The notes under the pieces were generated by a model, which was given only the letters and a program-made list of their open reading frames with translations, was not told the origin of the DNA and ran no database searches. A stretch of 12,397 nt of DNA from JAKVKY01 sp964293585 (GTDB lineage Bacteria > Bacillota > Negativicutes > Acidaminococcales > Acidaminococcaceae). Below, one piece after another: positions 6,659 to 12,397 of this stretch (positions within the stretch are counted from its first letter, which is position 1; every line of letters starts with the position of its first letter). The stretch lies in the NCBI GenBank assembly GCA_964293585.1, contig CAXYYS010000057.1:1-12397 (forward strand), given 5' to 3'. The position numbers and the translations under genes were made by a program.

Positions 6659-6694
6659 AAAGCTGTGGTAACACAGCGTAAACAAGGATAAAAA
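6647..6694 (+). repeat. Hairpin flanked by 15-bp direct repeats between oppC and oppD
   Basis: AAACAAGGTTAAAAA (6647-6661) and AAACAAGGATAAAAA (6680-6694) are direct repeats with one mismatch. Between them GCTGTG (6662-6667) and CACAGC (6672-6677) form a 6-bp hairpin with a GTAA loop, a GNRA-type tetraloop in RNA. The first repeat contains the oppC stop; the second supplies the oppD ribosome-binding site (AAGGA, 6684-6688). It has no T-run of terminator type. It may tune translation or mRNA stability between the permease and ATPase parts of the message. Confidence 0.55.
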
Positions 6695-7735
6695 ATGACA
6701 AGCACAGACACTAAAACCACGGGCGCGGCCACCGCTGCTCCCATCTTACAAATTAAAAATTTAAACGTCACCCTGCGCAAGGAGCAGGAGCTGATCCCCA
6801 TCCTGCACCATGTAAACCTGACGGTACACGCCGGCGAGATTGTGGGACTGGTAGGCGAGTCCGGCAGCGGCAAATCCATGACCGCCAGCGCCGTGACCCA
6901 GCTGCTCCCGGGCGGCAGTAAATCCCTGCAGGGCAGTATTGTTTTTTGCGGGGAAGAACTGACCACCAAGAGTGAAAAAGAAATGTCCCACTACCGGGGC
7001 AAAGAGATTGCCATGATTTTCCAGGAGCCCATGACCTGCCTGAACCCGGTGTTCACCGTAGGCGAGCAGCTGGAGGATGTTATCTGCACTCACCAGCATC
7101 TGCAGGGATCCGAGGCGCATGCCCGGGCCGTGGCGATGCTGGAAAGCGTACATATTAAAGAGCCGGAAAAGATGCTGAAGGCTTATCCTTACGAACTTTC
7201 CGGCGGCATGCGGCAGCGGGCCATGATTGCCATCGCCTTAAGCTGCTCGCCCAAACTGCTGATTGCGGACGAACCGACCACCGCCCTGGACGTAACCATT
7301 CAGGCTCAGATCCTGGGTCTGGTCAAGGAAGCGGCGGGCAAAGCCGGCGCCGGCGTCATTTTTATCAGCCACGATCTGGGGGTTATCGCCCAGGTCTGCG
7401 ACAGCATCGCCGTCATGTATTCCGGCGAGATTGTGGAAGCGGGTACGGCGGCCGAAGTTTTAACGGCGCCCCGTCATCCCTATACGAAAGCTTTGTTAGC
7501 CGCCATCCCGGGTTTTACGCCCAAGGGGACGGAGCGGTTAGAATTATGCGCGATTCCCGGCATGGTGCCGGATCCGCGGGAGCACATGGACGGGTGCCGT
7601 TTTGCACCCCGCTGCAGTGTGTGCGGGGAAAGCTGTACCAAGGAGCATCCGCCGCTGCATGTAGCCGGTGACGGCCGCAGCGTGTGCTGCTGGAAGGAGG
7701 TGCAGGCTAGTGACGCTGCCTCTGTTACGCCTTGA
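6695..7735 (+). CDS. oppD: Peptide ABC transporter ATPase, OppD/DppD family
   Basis: A 346-residue cytoplasmic ATPase that drives peptide import as a heterodimer with the F subunit. Walker A GESGSGKS is at 54-61, Q-loop Gln110 in MIFQEP, signature LSGGMRQ at 168-174, Walker B LLIADE at 188-193 and the switch histidine H226 in FISHD. The C-terminal oligopeptide-transporter extension is present, with GCRFAPRC starting at 300; C301, C307 and C314, plus C331 or C332 before W333, match the cysteine pattern reported to hold a 4Fe-4S cluster in some D/F subunits. An additional C310 is present. The ATG has AAGGA 6 bp upstream. An N-terminal Thr/Ala-rich extension of about 15 residues precedes the ABC domain. 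The 3' end overlaps the F gene by 26 bp. Confidence 0.95.
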   Translation: MTSTDTKTTGAATAAPILQIKNLNVTLRKEQELIPILHHVNLTVHAGEIVGLVGESGSGKSMTASAVTQLLPGGSKSLQGSIVFCGEELTTKSEKEMSHYRGKEIAMIFQEPMTCLNPVFTVGEQLEDVICTHQHLQGSEAHARAVAMLESVHIKEPEKMLKAYPYELSGGMRQRAMIAIALSCSPKLLIADEPTTALDVTIQAQILGLVKEAAGKAGAGVIFISHDLGVIAQVCDSIAVMYSGEIVEAGTAAEVLTAPRHPYTKALLAAIPGFTPKGTERLELCAIPGMVPDPREHMDGCRFAPRCSVCGESCTKEHPPLHVAGDGRSVCCWKEVQASDAASVTP

Positions 7736-8672
7736 GAATGTAGATAAGGTTTTCGTAAAGAAAACCATGATGGGCAAAAAAAGTTATATCCACGCGGTCC
7801 GCGGCATCACCCTGGATATTCAGCGGGGCGAAGCTTTAGGTATCGTGGGTGAGTCCGGCTGCGGTAAAAGTACCCTGGCCAGCCTCATCATCCGGCTGGA
7901 AAATTTAACCCGGGGCAAGATTATCCTGGACGGTACTGATGTGACCAGCCTGAAAGAAAAAGAACTGCGGCCTTTGCGCCGCTTTGTGCAGATCGTGTTC
8001 CAGGATCCGTATTCTTCTTTGAGTCCCAGGATGACCGTGGAAGAAATTTTGACGGAACCTTTAAAAATCATGACCAAGCTTTCTAAGGCCGAGATGCACG
8101 CCAAGGTAAAATCTTTGCTGGAACTGGTAGGCATGAGCGAATCCTGTTTAGACCGTTACCCCCACGAATTTAGCGGCGGGCAGCGGCAAAGGATTTCTAT
8201 CGCCCGGGCCCTAACCACGGAGCCGGAAATTTTAATTTTGGATGAACCGACTTCCGCCCTGGATGTATCCGTACAGGCTCAGGTTTTGAATTTGTTGAAC
8301 GACCTGAGGGAAAAGCTGCACCTGACCTATATTTTTATTTCGCACAACTTGGCGGTGGTCAAATATATCAGTGACCGTACCGCCGTCATGTATGCCGGGC
8401 AAATCGTGGAGCTGGGCCCCAGCGAAAAAATTATGCTGGAGCCGCTGCACCCGTATACCCAGGAGTTGATTGCCGCTTTGCCGGCCGTCGGCAAAAAATT
8501 AAAGCCGCTGACCAAGGCCGCCGATATGACAGAAAACGTGGCCCAGGAACGGGGCTGCCCGTATCAAAACCGTTGTCCTTTGGTTGATTTGCGTTGTAAG
8601 AGTGAAAGACCGCCGCTGGAACAAGTAGAGCCCGGCCATTTCCTCGCTTGTTGGGGGGTTACAAAAAATTGA
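7710..8672 (+). CDS. oppF: Peptide ABC transporter ATPase, OppF/DppF family
   Basis: A 320-residue second ATPase of the importer. Walker A GESGCGKS is at 47-54, Gln98 of the Q-loop in VFQDPYSSL, signature FSGGQRQR at 154-161, Walker B ILILDE at 174-179 and H212 in FISHN. FQDPYSSLSPRMTV is typical of F rather than D subunits. The C-terminal extension has C283, C289, C296 and C314 in the same spacing type as the D subunit, so both ATPases may carry an iron-sulfur cluster. The frame is open to 7668, but GTG at 7710 is chosen because AAGGAGGTG (7694-7702) is 7 bp upstream and the protein then starts right before the ABC domain. It overlaps oppD by 26 bp and the next gene by TTGA. Confidence 0.94.
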   Translation: MTLPLLRLENVDKVFVKKTMMGKKSYIHAVRGITLDIQRGEALGIVGESGCGKSTLASLIIRLENLTRGKIILDGTDVTSLKEKELRPLRRFVQIVFQDPYSSLSPRMTVEEILTEPLKIMTKLSKAEMHAKVKSLLELVGMSESCLDRYPHEFSGGQRQRISIARALTTEPEILILDEPTSALDVSVQAQVLNLLNDLREKLHLTYIFISHNLAVVKYISDRTAVMYAGQIVELGPSEKIMLEPLHPYTQELIAALPAVGKKLKPLTKAADMTENVAQERGCPYQNRCPLVDLRCKSERPPLEQVEPGHFLACWGVTKN

Positions 8673-9586
8673 AGGTACTGGAGAATCTGGAAGTTTCCCT
8701 GGTGGGAGGCGGCGTGCCGGTAACGGCTATCGCGGTCTGCTACCAGAATGCACATACGCAGGCGCTGGCCGAAAAGTTAGCCGCCCTGCTGCCGCAGAAA
8801 CATTTTTTAGTGGATGCTACGCAGACTGCGCCTACGGATGCTCAGCTGCAAACGGCGTCCCACGCTATTGAGTTTTACAATCCCTACGGGGACCATTACG
8901 ATAAATGCCGGCTGGTACGGGCGGCCATGTTTGCCCGGGGCTGCCGCATCGTAGACCTATATGACTGGCAGGAAAATTATTTTGAGGACGCCTTCTGGGG
9001 TCCCTTTGATTACCGGACTTGTACGGCAGATCTGGAAAAGGTGAAGCAGGAACTTTTAAAAGTTAAGGAGTTTCACATTACTTCGCCCCAGGGCACGGAT
9101 ATCAGTTTTTCCACTTACGGCAAGGACTGGATCGTAGCCAACGGGCTTACCCGTTCGGACGAGCTGAGCCAGATGCCGGACGGTGAAATTTATACCTGTC
9201 CCATCGAAGAAACTTTTACCGGCACCCTGGTGGTGGATGGAACGGTTACCCGCAGCTGGGTGCCGGTACCGGCGGAAAAAGTTATGTTCCGGGAAGGCCG
9301 TATCGTAGGCGGCACGCCTAAGATCCTGGACTACATCGGTAAGCTGGGCCCCGACGCCCAGATGATCGGCGAGTTTGCCCTGGGTTTTAACCCGGCGTAT
9401 AATAAAACGCTGCACCACAACATGAGCGTGGATGAAAAAGGTTTAGGCACCGTACATTTTGCCGTGGGCGACAGCTACAACCTGGGCAAGAATCATTGCC
9501 AGGCCCACTGCGATATGCTCATTCGCCATCCGGTAATCCATACGGAACCGGCCATTAAATTGCCGGCGGGTTTTACGGTAAAATAA
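8669..9586 (+). CDS. M29-like metallo-aminopeptidase (aminopeptidase T-like)
   Basis: A 305-residue protein resembling M29 leucyl aminopeptidases (COG2309 type), which remove N-terminal residues from peptides using two metal ions. Visible family blocks: DGEIYTCPIEETFTGTLVVDG (E173), IGEFALGFNP (E235), TVHFAVGDSYNLG (H263) and QAHCDMLI (H280, D282), which line up with the expected metal ligands. There is no signal peptide, so it should be cytoplasmic. At about 305 residues it is shorter than classical M29 enzymes (about 400), mainly in the N-terminal part, so it may be a distinct subgroup. TTG at 8669 is chosen because it overlaps the oppF stop as TTGA and has TTGGGGGG (8651-8658) 10 bp upstream; TTG codons at 8648 and 8651 are alternatives. 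Being the last gene of the import operon implies digestion of imported peptides. Confidence 0.8.
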   Translation: MKVLENLEVSLVGGGVPVTAIAVCYQNAHTQALAEKLAALLPQKHFLVDATQTAPTDAQLQTASHAIEFYNPYGDHYDKCRLVRAAMFARGCRIVDLYDWQENYFEDAFWGPFDYRTCTADLEKVKQELLKVKEFHITSPQGTDISFSTYGKDWIVANGLTRSDELSQMPDGEIYTCPIEETFTGTLVVDGTVTRSWVPVPAEKVMFREGRIVGGTPKILDYIGKLGPDAQMIGEFALGFNPAYNKTLHHNMSVDEKGLGTVHFAVGDSYNLGKNHCQAHCDMLIRHPVIHTEPAIKLPAGFTVK

Positions 9587-9600
9587 AACAGTGGTATAAT
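9572..9600 (+). promoter_or_regulatory. Promoter of binding-protein gene 2
   Basis: The -35 TTTACG (9572-9577) and -10 TATAAT (9595-9600) are 17 bp apart, with TGG before the -10 (9592-9594), making an extended -10. The -35 lies inside the last codons of the aminopeptidase gene. This is the best-matched promoter in the window and would let the binding protein be made in excess of the transporter. No terminator was seen between the peptidase gene and this promoter, so readthrough is also possible. Confidence 0.78.
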
Positions 9601-9645
9601 ATCCGTGTATATTTATAAGCTTACCTATGAAGGGGAGGAAGAAAG

Positions 9646-11202
9646 ATGAAGAAACTGTTTGTGCTCCTGGTAGCTCTGTGCGCTCTGCTTCTGGTCGCCG
9701 GCTGCGGCGGCAATAAGAGCGGCGGCAGTGCCGGTAAAGGCACGCCCAAAGATACTCTGGTGGTAGCTACCGGCGTGGAACCAGCGACGATTGATCCGGG
9801 TGTTTCCATGGATGTGTGGATTGTCAGCTATCCCTGCTACGACCGTCTGGTAACCTACAAGAAAGGCAGTACCGAAGTGCAGCCCTCTGTGGCTGAAAGC
9901 TGGCAGGCATCTGCCGACGGCCTGCAATGGACCTTTAAGCTCCGCAAGGATGTGAAGTTCCAGGATGGCACCCCGTTGGATGCCAAGGCAGTTAAGTTTA
10001 CTTTCGACCGTATCCTGAAATTAAAGAAAGGCCCCTCTGATTACTTCCCGACTTTGAAGAGCGTGGAAGTAGTAGACGCCAACACGGTCAAGTTCATCAT
10101 GGACAAACCGTTCTCACCTTTCCTGTACACCCTGGCTACCAACTGCGGCAACCTGGTAAACCCCAAGGTTATGGATAAAGCTAAGGGCGACGACATGGGC
10201 AGCGGTTATCTGGCAGCAGCAACCATGGGCAGTGGTCCGTACAAGTTAGCTGAATGGAACCGCGGCCAGAACATGAAACTGGTAGCTAACGAAAATTACT
10301 GGGGCAAGAAACCCGCCCTCAAGACCGTCATCCTGCAGATCATTAAGGATGCCAGCGGTCAGCGCCTGCAGTTAGAAAAAGGCGATGTAGATATTGCTAA
10401 GGATATCCCGATGGAACAGATGACTGAACTGGCTAAGAACAAAGATATCGTGATTAACCAGGCTCCCGGTCTGAAAGTAAGTTATCTGTACCTGAACAAC
10501 GGCAAGGCACCTTTCAACGATGTGAAAGTACGCCAGGCCATGAACTACGCCATGGATTACAAAGCTATCCTGGACGGCACCATCAAGGGCAAAGGCCTGA
10601 AACTGGGCGGACCCATTCCGAAAGGAATGTGGGGCTATGATGAAAGCCTGAAAGGTTACACCACCGATATCGAAAAAGCCAAGAGCCTGCTCCAGGCTGC
10701 CGGCAAAAACGGCATGACCGTCAAGCTCTCCTACGCTAACTACGAAAGCTTCTGGGAAGCAGAAGCACTGCTGATCCAGAACAGTCTGCAAAAGGTGGGT
10801 ATCAAGTGCGAACTGGAAAAGATTGCCTGGGCTACCCTGCGGGAGAAACTGCAGAACGGCGACTACGAGATGGCTCTGGGAACCTGGATGCCTGACTTCG
10901 GCGATCCTTACCAGTACATGAACTGCTTCTACGATTCCACCATGAAGGGTCTGCCGGTTTATCGTGACCGGTACAAGAACCCTGCAATGGATAAGTACCT
11001 GTCTCAGGCTCTGGCCGTTAGCGATCAGGGTCAGCGTACCGCCATCTACAAGAACGCGCAAAAGCTGGCCATTGACGATGCCGCTTACGTGCTGCTCTTC
11101 CAGTCTGACAGCATGGTGCCCCTGCGCAAGAACGTAAAGGGCTATGTGTTCAACCCCATGCTGGAAGGTATGTTTGAGTTCCAGGATTTGAGCAAGGAAT
11201 AA
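9646..11202 (+). CDS. oppA: Peptide ABC transporter substrate-binding lipoprotein 2
   Basis: A 518-residue SBP_bac_5 (OppA/DppA) lipoprotein, paralogous to the protein at 3057. The signal peptide (MKKLFVLLV and a long hydrophobic core) ends in lipobox VAGC with Cys20, followed by a Gly/Ser linker. Shared blocks with paralogue 1 include GPSDYFPTLK, YWGKKPALK, QRLQLEKGD, GPIPKGMWGYDES and FWEAEALLIQNSLQK. The proteins differ near residue 52, where paralogue 1 has DNGSW and this one has DVW, in the stretch SYPCYDRL to SWQAS, and in the region after MNC, which suggests altered peptide preference. AGGGGAGG (9631-9638) lies 7 bp before the ATG. It has its own promoter, and a parS site plus a strong terminator follow. 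The C-rich codon choice (AAC, CTG, GGC, GAA) suggests high expression. Confidence 0.94.
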   Translation: MKKLFVLLVALCALLLVAGCGGNKSGGSAGKGTPKDTLVVATGVEPATIDPGVSMDVWIVSYPCYDRLVTYKKGSTEVQPSVAESWQASADGLQWTFKLRKDVKFQDGTPLDAKAVKFTFDRILKLKKGPSDYFPTLKSVEVVDANTVKFIMDKPFSPFLYTLATNCGNLVNPKVMDKAKGDDMGSGYLAAATMGSGPYKLAEWNRGQNMKLVANENYWGKKPALKTVILQIIKDASGQRLQLEKGDVDIAKDIPMEQMTELAKNKDIVINQAPGLKVSYLYLNNGKAPFNDVKVRQAMNYAMDYKAILDGTIKGKGLKLGGPIPKGMWGYDESLKGYTTDIEKAKSLLQAAGKNGMTVKLSYANYESFWEAEALLIQNSLQKVGIKCELEKIAWATLREKLQNGDYEMALGTWMPDFGDPYQYMNCFYDSTMKGLPVYRDRYKNPAMDKYLSQALAVSDQGQRTAIYKNAQKLAIDDAAYVLLFQSDSMVPLRKNVKGYVFNPMLEGMFEFQDLSKE

Positions 11203-11218
11203 AGTTTCACGTGAAACA
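11203..11218. other. parS centromere-like site (ParB/Spo0J binding)
   Basis: AGTTTCACGTGAAACA matches the Bacillus-type parS consensus TGTTTCACGTGAAACA at 15 of 16 positions, differing only in the first base. The inner 14 bases (11204-11217) are a perfect palindrome. It begins immediately after the TAA of the second binding-protein gene and precedes its terminator by two bases. parS sites nucleate ParB spreading and SMC loading and cluster near the replication origin; the nearby ychF fits such a location. A chance occurrence of this 14-bp palindrome in 12 kb is very unlikely. Confidence 0.9.
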
Positions 11219-11220
11219 TA

Positions 11221-11255
11221 AAAATCTCCTGTCACTATGTGGCAGGAGATTTTTT
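11221..11255 (+). terminator. Bidirectional intrinsic terminator between convergent genes
   Basis: AAAATCTCCTGTCAC (11221-11235) pairs with 11239-11253 over 15 bp with a single wobble and a TAT loop. A run of T follows to 11255. Read on the minus strand, the same stem is followed by a run of T before TATG, so it can also stop the fumarylacetoacetase-family transcript arriving from the right. The 91 bases between it and that gene's stop show no further structure I could support. Confidence 0.93.
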
Positions 11256-11346
11256 ATACAGAAAAGTGGTTACCGTTGCGGCAGCCGTAAAGTAGAAATA
11301 GCTAAGAGAAGTAACGGTTGTTGAAAAAATTTACAGAGGGATGCTT

Positions 11347-12321
11347 TTATTTGCCGATTACATTTTCCAGTTTACCGATTTTTTCAATCTCACAGGTGAC
11401 CGTGTCGCCGGGTTTTAAAAACCGGGGCGGCTTAAAACCCATGCCCACACCGGCAGGAGTACCCATGGCAATGATGGTGCCGGCTTTGAGGGTCATGCCC
11501 TGGGAAAGTTCGCTGACGGCGCCGGCCACGTTCTGAATCATAAATTTGGTGTTGCTGTGCTGGCGCTGCTCACCGTTGACGGTGCTGCCGATGGCTAAAT
11601 TATACAGGTTGGGAATCTCGTCCGGGGTAACGATGCAGGGACCCATGGGGAAGAAACCGTCCAGGCTTTTGCCCAGATACCATTGTTTGTGGCGGGTCTG
11701 CAGGTTGCGGGCGCTGACGTCGTTGACCACGGTGTAGCCGAAAATATATTTACCCACCTGGTTCGGCGCTACCTTGCTGGCATCCTTGCGGAGGATCACG
11801 CCCAGTTCCGCTTCATAATCCAGGCTGTCTACCAGACCGGTGTAAGCGGGAATTGTGCCGCCGGGAGCTACAGCCTCGTTCACGCGCTTGGAAAAATAAA
11901 TGGTATAGGGACGTTCACCGCCAAAGGCTTCTTTGGAAAAACCGCCGGCTTCTTTAGCGTGCTCGTCGTAGTTAATACCCAGGCAGACAATATCCTGCAG
12001 GGGACGGGGAATGGGTGCGCACAGTTTAAGACCGGCTACGGGGAAGGGCAGGATGGCCATGCCTTTGGTCTTGGCCGCCGCATTTTGAGTAACGCCGTCT
12101 TTTTTAGCCGGCTTTTTTGGGGTTTGGTCAGCCGGTTCCAGGGCGTAGGTTTTAGCCACCGTGGTGACGATGGCTGCCAGGGCAGGCGTCCACGCTTGAA
12201 TGATGGCGTTCAGGTCGGGCTGGTCCAGGCCCAGATCTTTGGCGTAGTAGGCGGTCACGCCTTTGTCAAAACTAATAAAGACCCGCTCTTTGCCGTTGAT
12301 TAATGCTGTATAAAAACGCAT
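11347..12321 (-). CDS. Fumarylacetoacetate hydrolase-family protein
   Basis: A 324-residue protein with a C-terminal FAH domain (COG0179 type), a metal-dependent fold that includes acylpyruvases, oxaloacetate decarboxylases and hydratases or isomerases of catechol pathways. VCLGINYDEHAKEAG (from 112) carries the catalytic-type His121. DYEAELGV (168-175) provides metal ligands E170 and E172, DVSAR gives D201, KSLDGFFPMGP (218-228) has K218, and MGTPAGVGMG (286-295) is the conserved glycine loop. The N-terminal 60 residues form the usual small domain. Residues about 65-87 are a low-complexity, lysine/alanine-rich linker (QTPKKPAKKDG, then AAAKTKG) that is unusual for the family. The ATG has AAAGGAG 8 bases upstream (plus-strand 12330-12336). 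The exact substrate cannot be told. It converges on the peptide transporter locus and is not part of it. Confidence 0.9.
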   Translation of the reverse strand: MRFYTALINGKERVFISFDKGVTAYYAKDLGLDQPDLNAIIQAWTPALAAIVTTVAKTYALEPADQTPKKPAKKDGVTQNAAAKTKGMAILPFPVAGLKLCAPIPRPLQDIVCLGINYDEHAKEAGGFSKEAFGGERPYTIYFSKRVNEAVAPGGTIPAYTGLVDSLDYEAELGVILRKDASKVAPNQVGKYIFGYTVVNDVSARNLQTRHKQWYLGKSLDGFFPMGPCIVTPDEIPNLYNLAIGSTVNGEQRQHSNTKFMIQNVAGAVSELSQGMTLKAGTIIAMGTPAGVGMGFKPPRFLKPGDTVTCEIEKIGKLENVIGK

Positions 12322-12364
12322 GGTGGATTCTCCTTTGCTGCAACTAAGGGCGCATGTGCTGACG

Positions 12365-12394
12365 TATGATAATCATATCTATTTTATTTTAACA
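12365..12394 (-). promoter_or_regulatory. Palindrome in the probable promoter of the FAH-family gene
   Basis: TATGATAATCATA (12365-12377) is a perfect 6-1-6 palindrome. On the minus strand it contains TATCAT (12366-12371) and TATGAT (12372-12377), each 5 of 6 to the -10 consensus; a weak -35 (TTAAAA or GTTAAA) lies 15-16 bp upstream of TATCAT at about 12387-12393. The centre ATGATAATCAT equals the core of a Fur-type box, but the outer bases do not match. It may be an operator overlapping the -10. The window ends at 12397, so the full promoter cannot be judged. Confidence 0.4.
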
Positions 12395-12397
12395 TCC

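Noticed and set aside
10372..11235. 287-codon open frame antisense to binding-protein gene 2
   Set aside because: It mirrors the strongly biased codons of the real gene on the other strand; no ribosome-binding site and no family features.
11256..11346. Second terminator or small RNA between the terminator and the FAH-family stop
   Set aside because: Only a 6-bp ACCGTT/AACGGT pairing is visible, too little to support a feature.
11683..12303. 206-codon plus-strand frame across the FAH-family gene
   Set aside because: It is antisense to a clear enzyme with intact motifs, and its translation shows no recognisable domain.

Overview
The window reads like near-origin chromosome of a low-to-mid GC Firmicute, possibly a Negativicute. 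This placement is inferred from AAAGGAG/GGGAGG ribosome-binding sites, TGGTATAAT extended -10 promoters, a Bacillus-type parS sequence, and ychF, which lies beside spo0J near the origin in B. subtilis. No rRNA, tRNA, CRISPR array, phage or transposase gene was seen.

Layout. Bases 1-542 form a fluoride-defence unit: promoter, fluoride riboswitch with an overlapping intrinsic terminator, then crcB (Fluc channel). Bases 543-842 hold a long palindromic repeat (587-720) and a weak promoter. ychF (redox/translation-associated P-loop ATPase/GTPase) and a PHP-family histidinol-phosphatase-like gene follow, 12 bp apart. Bases 2751-3056 form a long leader with GCAGGA/TCCTGC repeats and a terminator-like hairpin. 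From 3057 to 11202 there is a complete oligopeptide/dipeptide ABC import locus: lipoprotein binding protein 1, strong terminator, new promoter, permeases B and C, ATPases D and F, an M29-like metallo-aminopeptidase translationally coupled to the last ATPase, then a second, paralogous binding protein with its own promoter. A near-perfect parS site directly follows the last stop codon and is followed by a bidirectional-looking terminator. A convergent fumarylacetoacetate-hydrolase family gene occupies the minus strand at the right end.

How it works together (inference). Two lipid-anchored binding proteins with separate expression signals probably feed one BCDF translocator. The aminopeptidase made from the same message would cleave imported peptides, giving an uptake-plus-digestion unit suited to an amino-acid-fermenting anaerobe. 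The flanking genes are housekeeping or stress functions with no evident link to peptide import.

Most noteworthy signals: the parS site in the 3' UTR of the second binding-protein gene, the textbook fluoride riboswitch/terminator overlap, the 134-bp palindromic repeat, the repeat-rich leader of the first binding-protein gene, and the duplicated binding proteins flanking their transporter. I found no clear evidence of a wholly new biological system.
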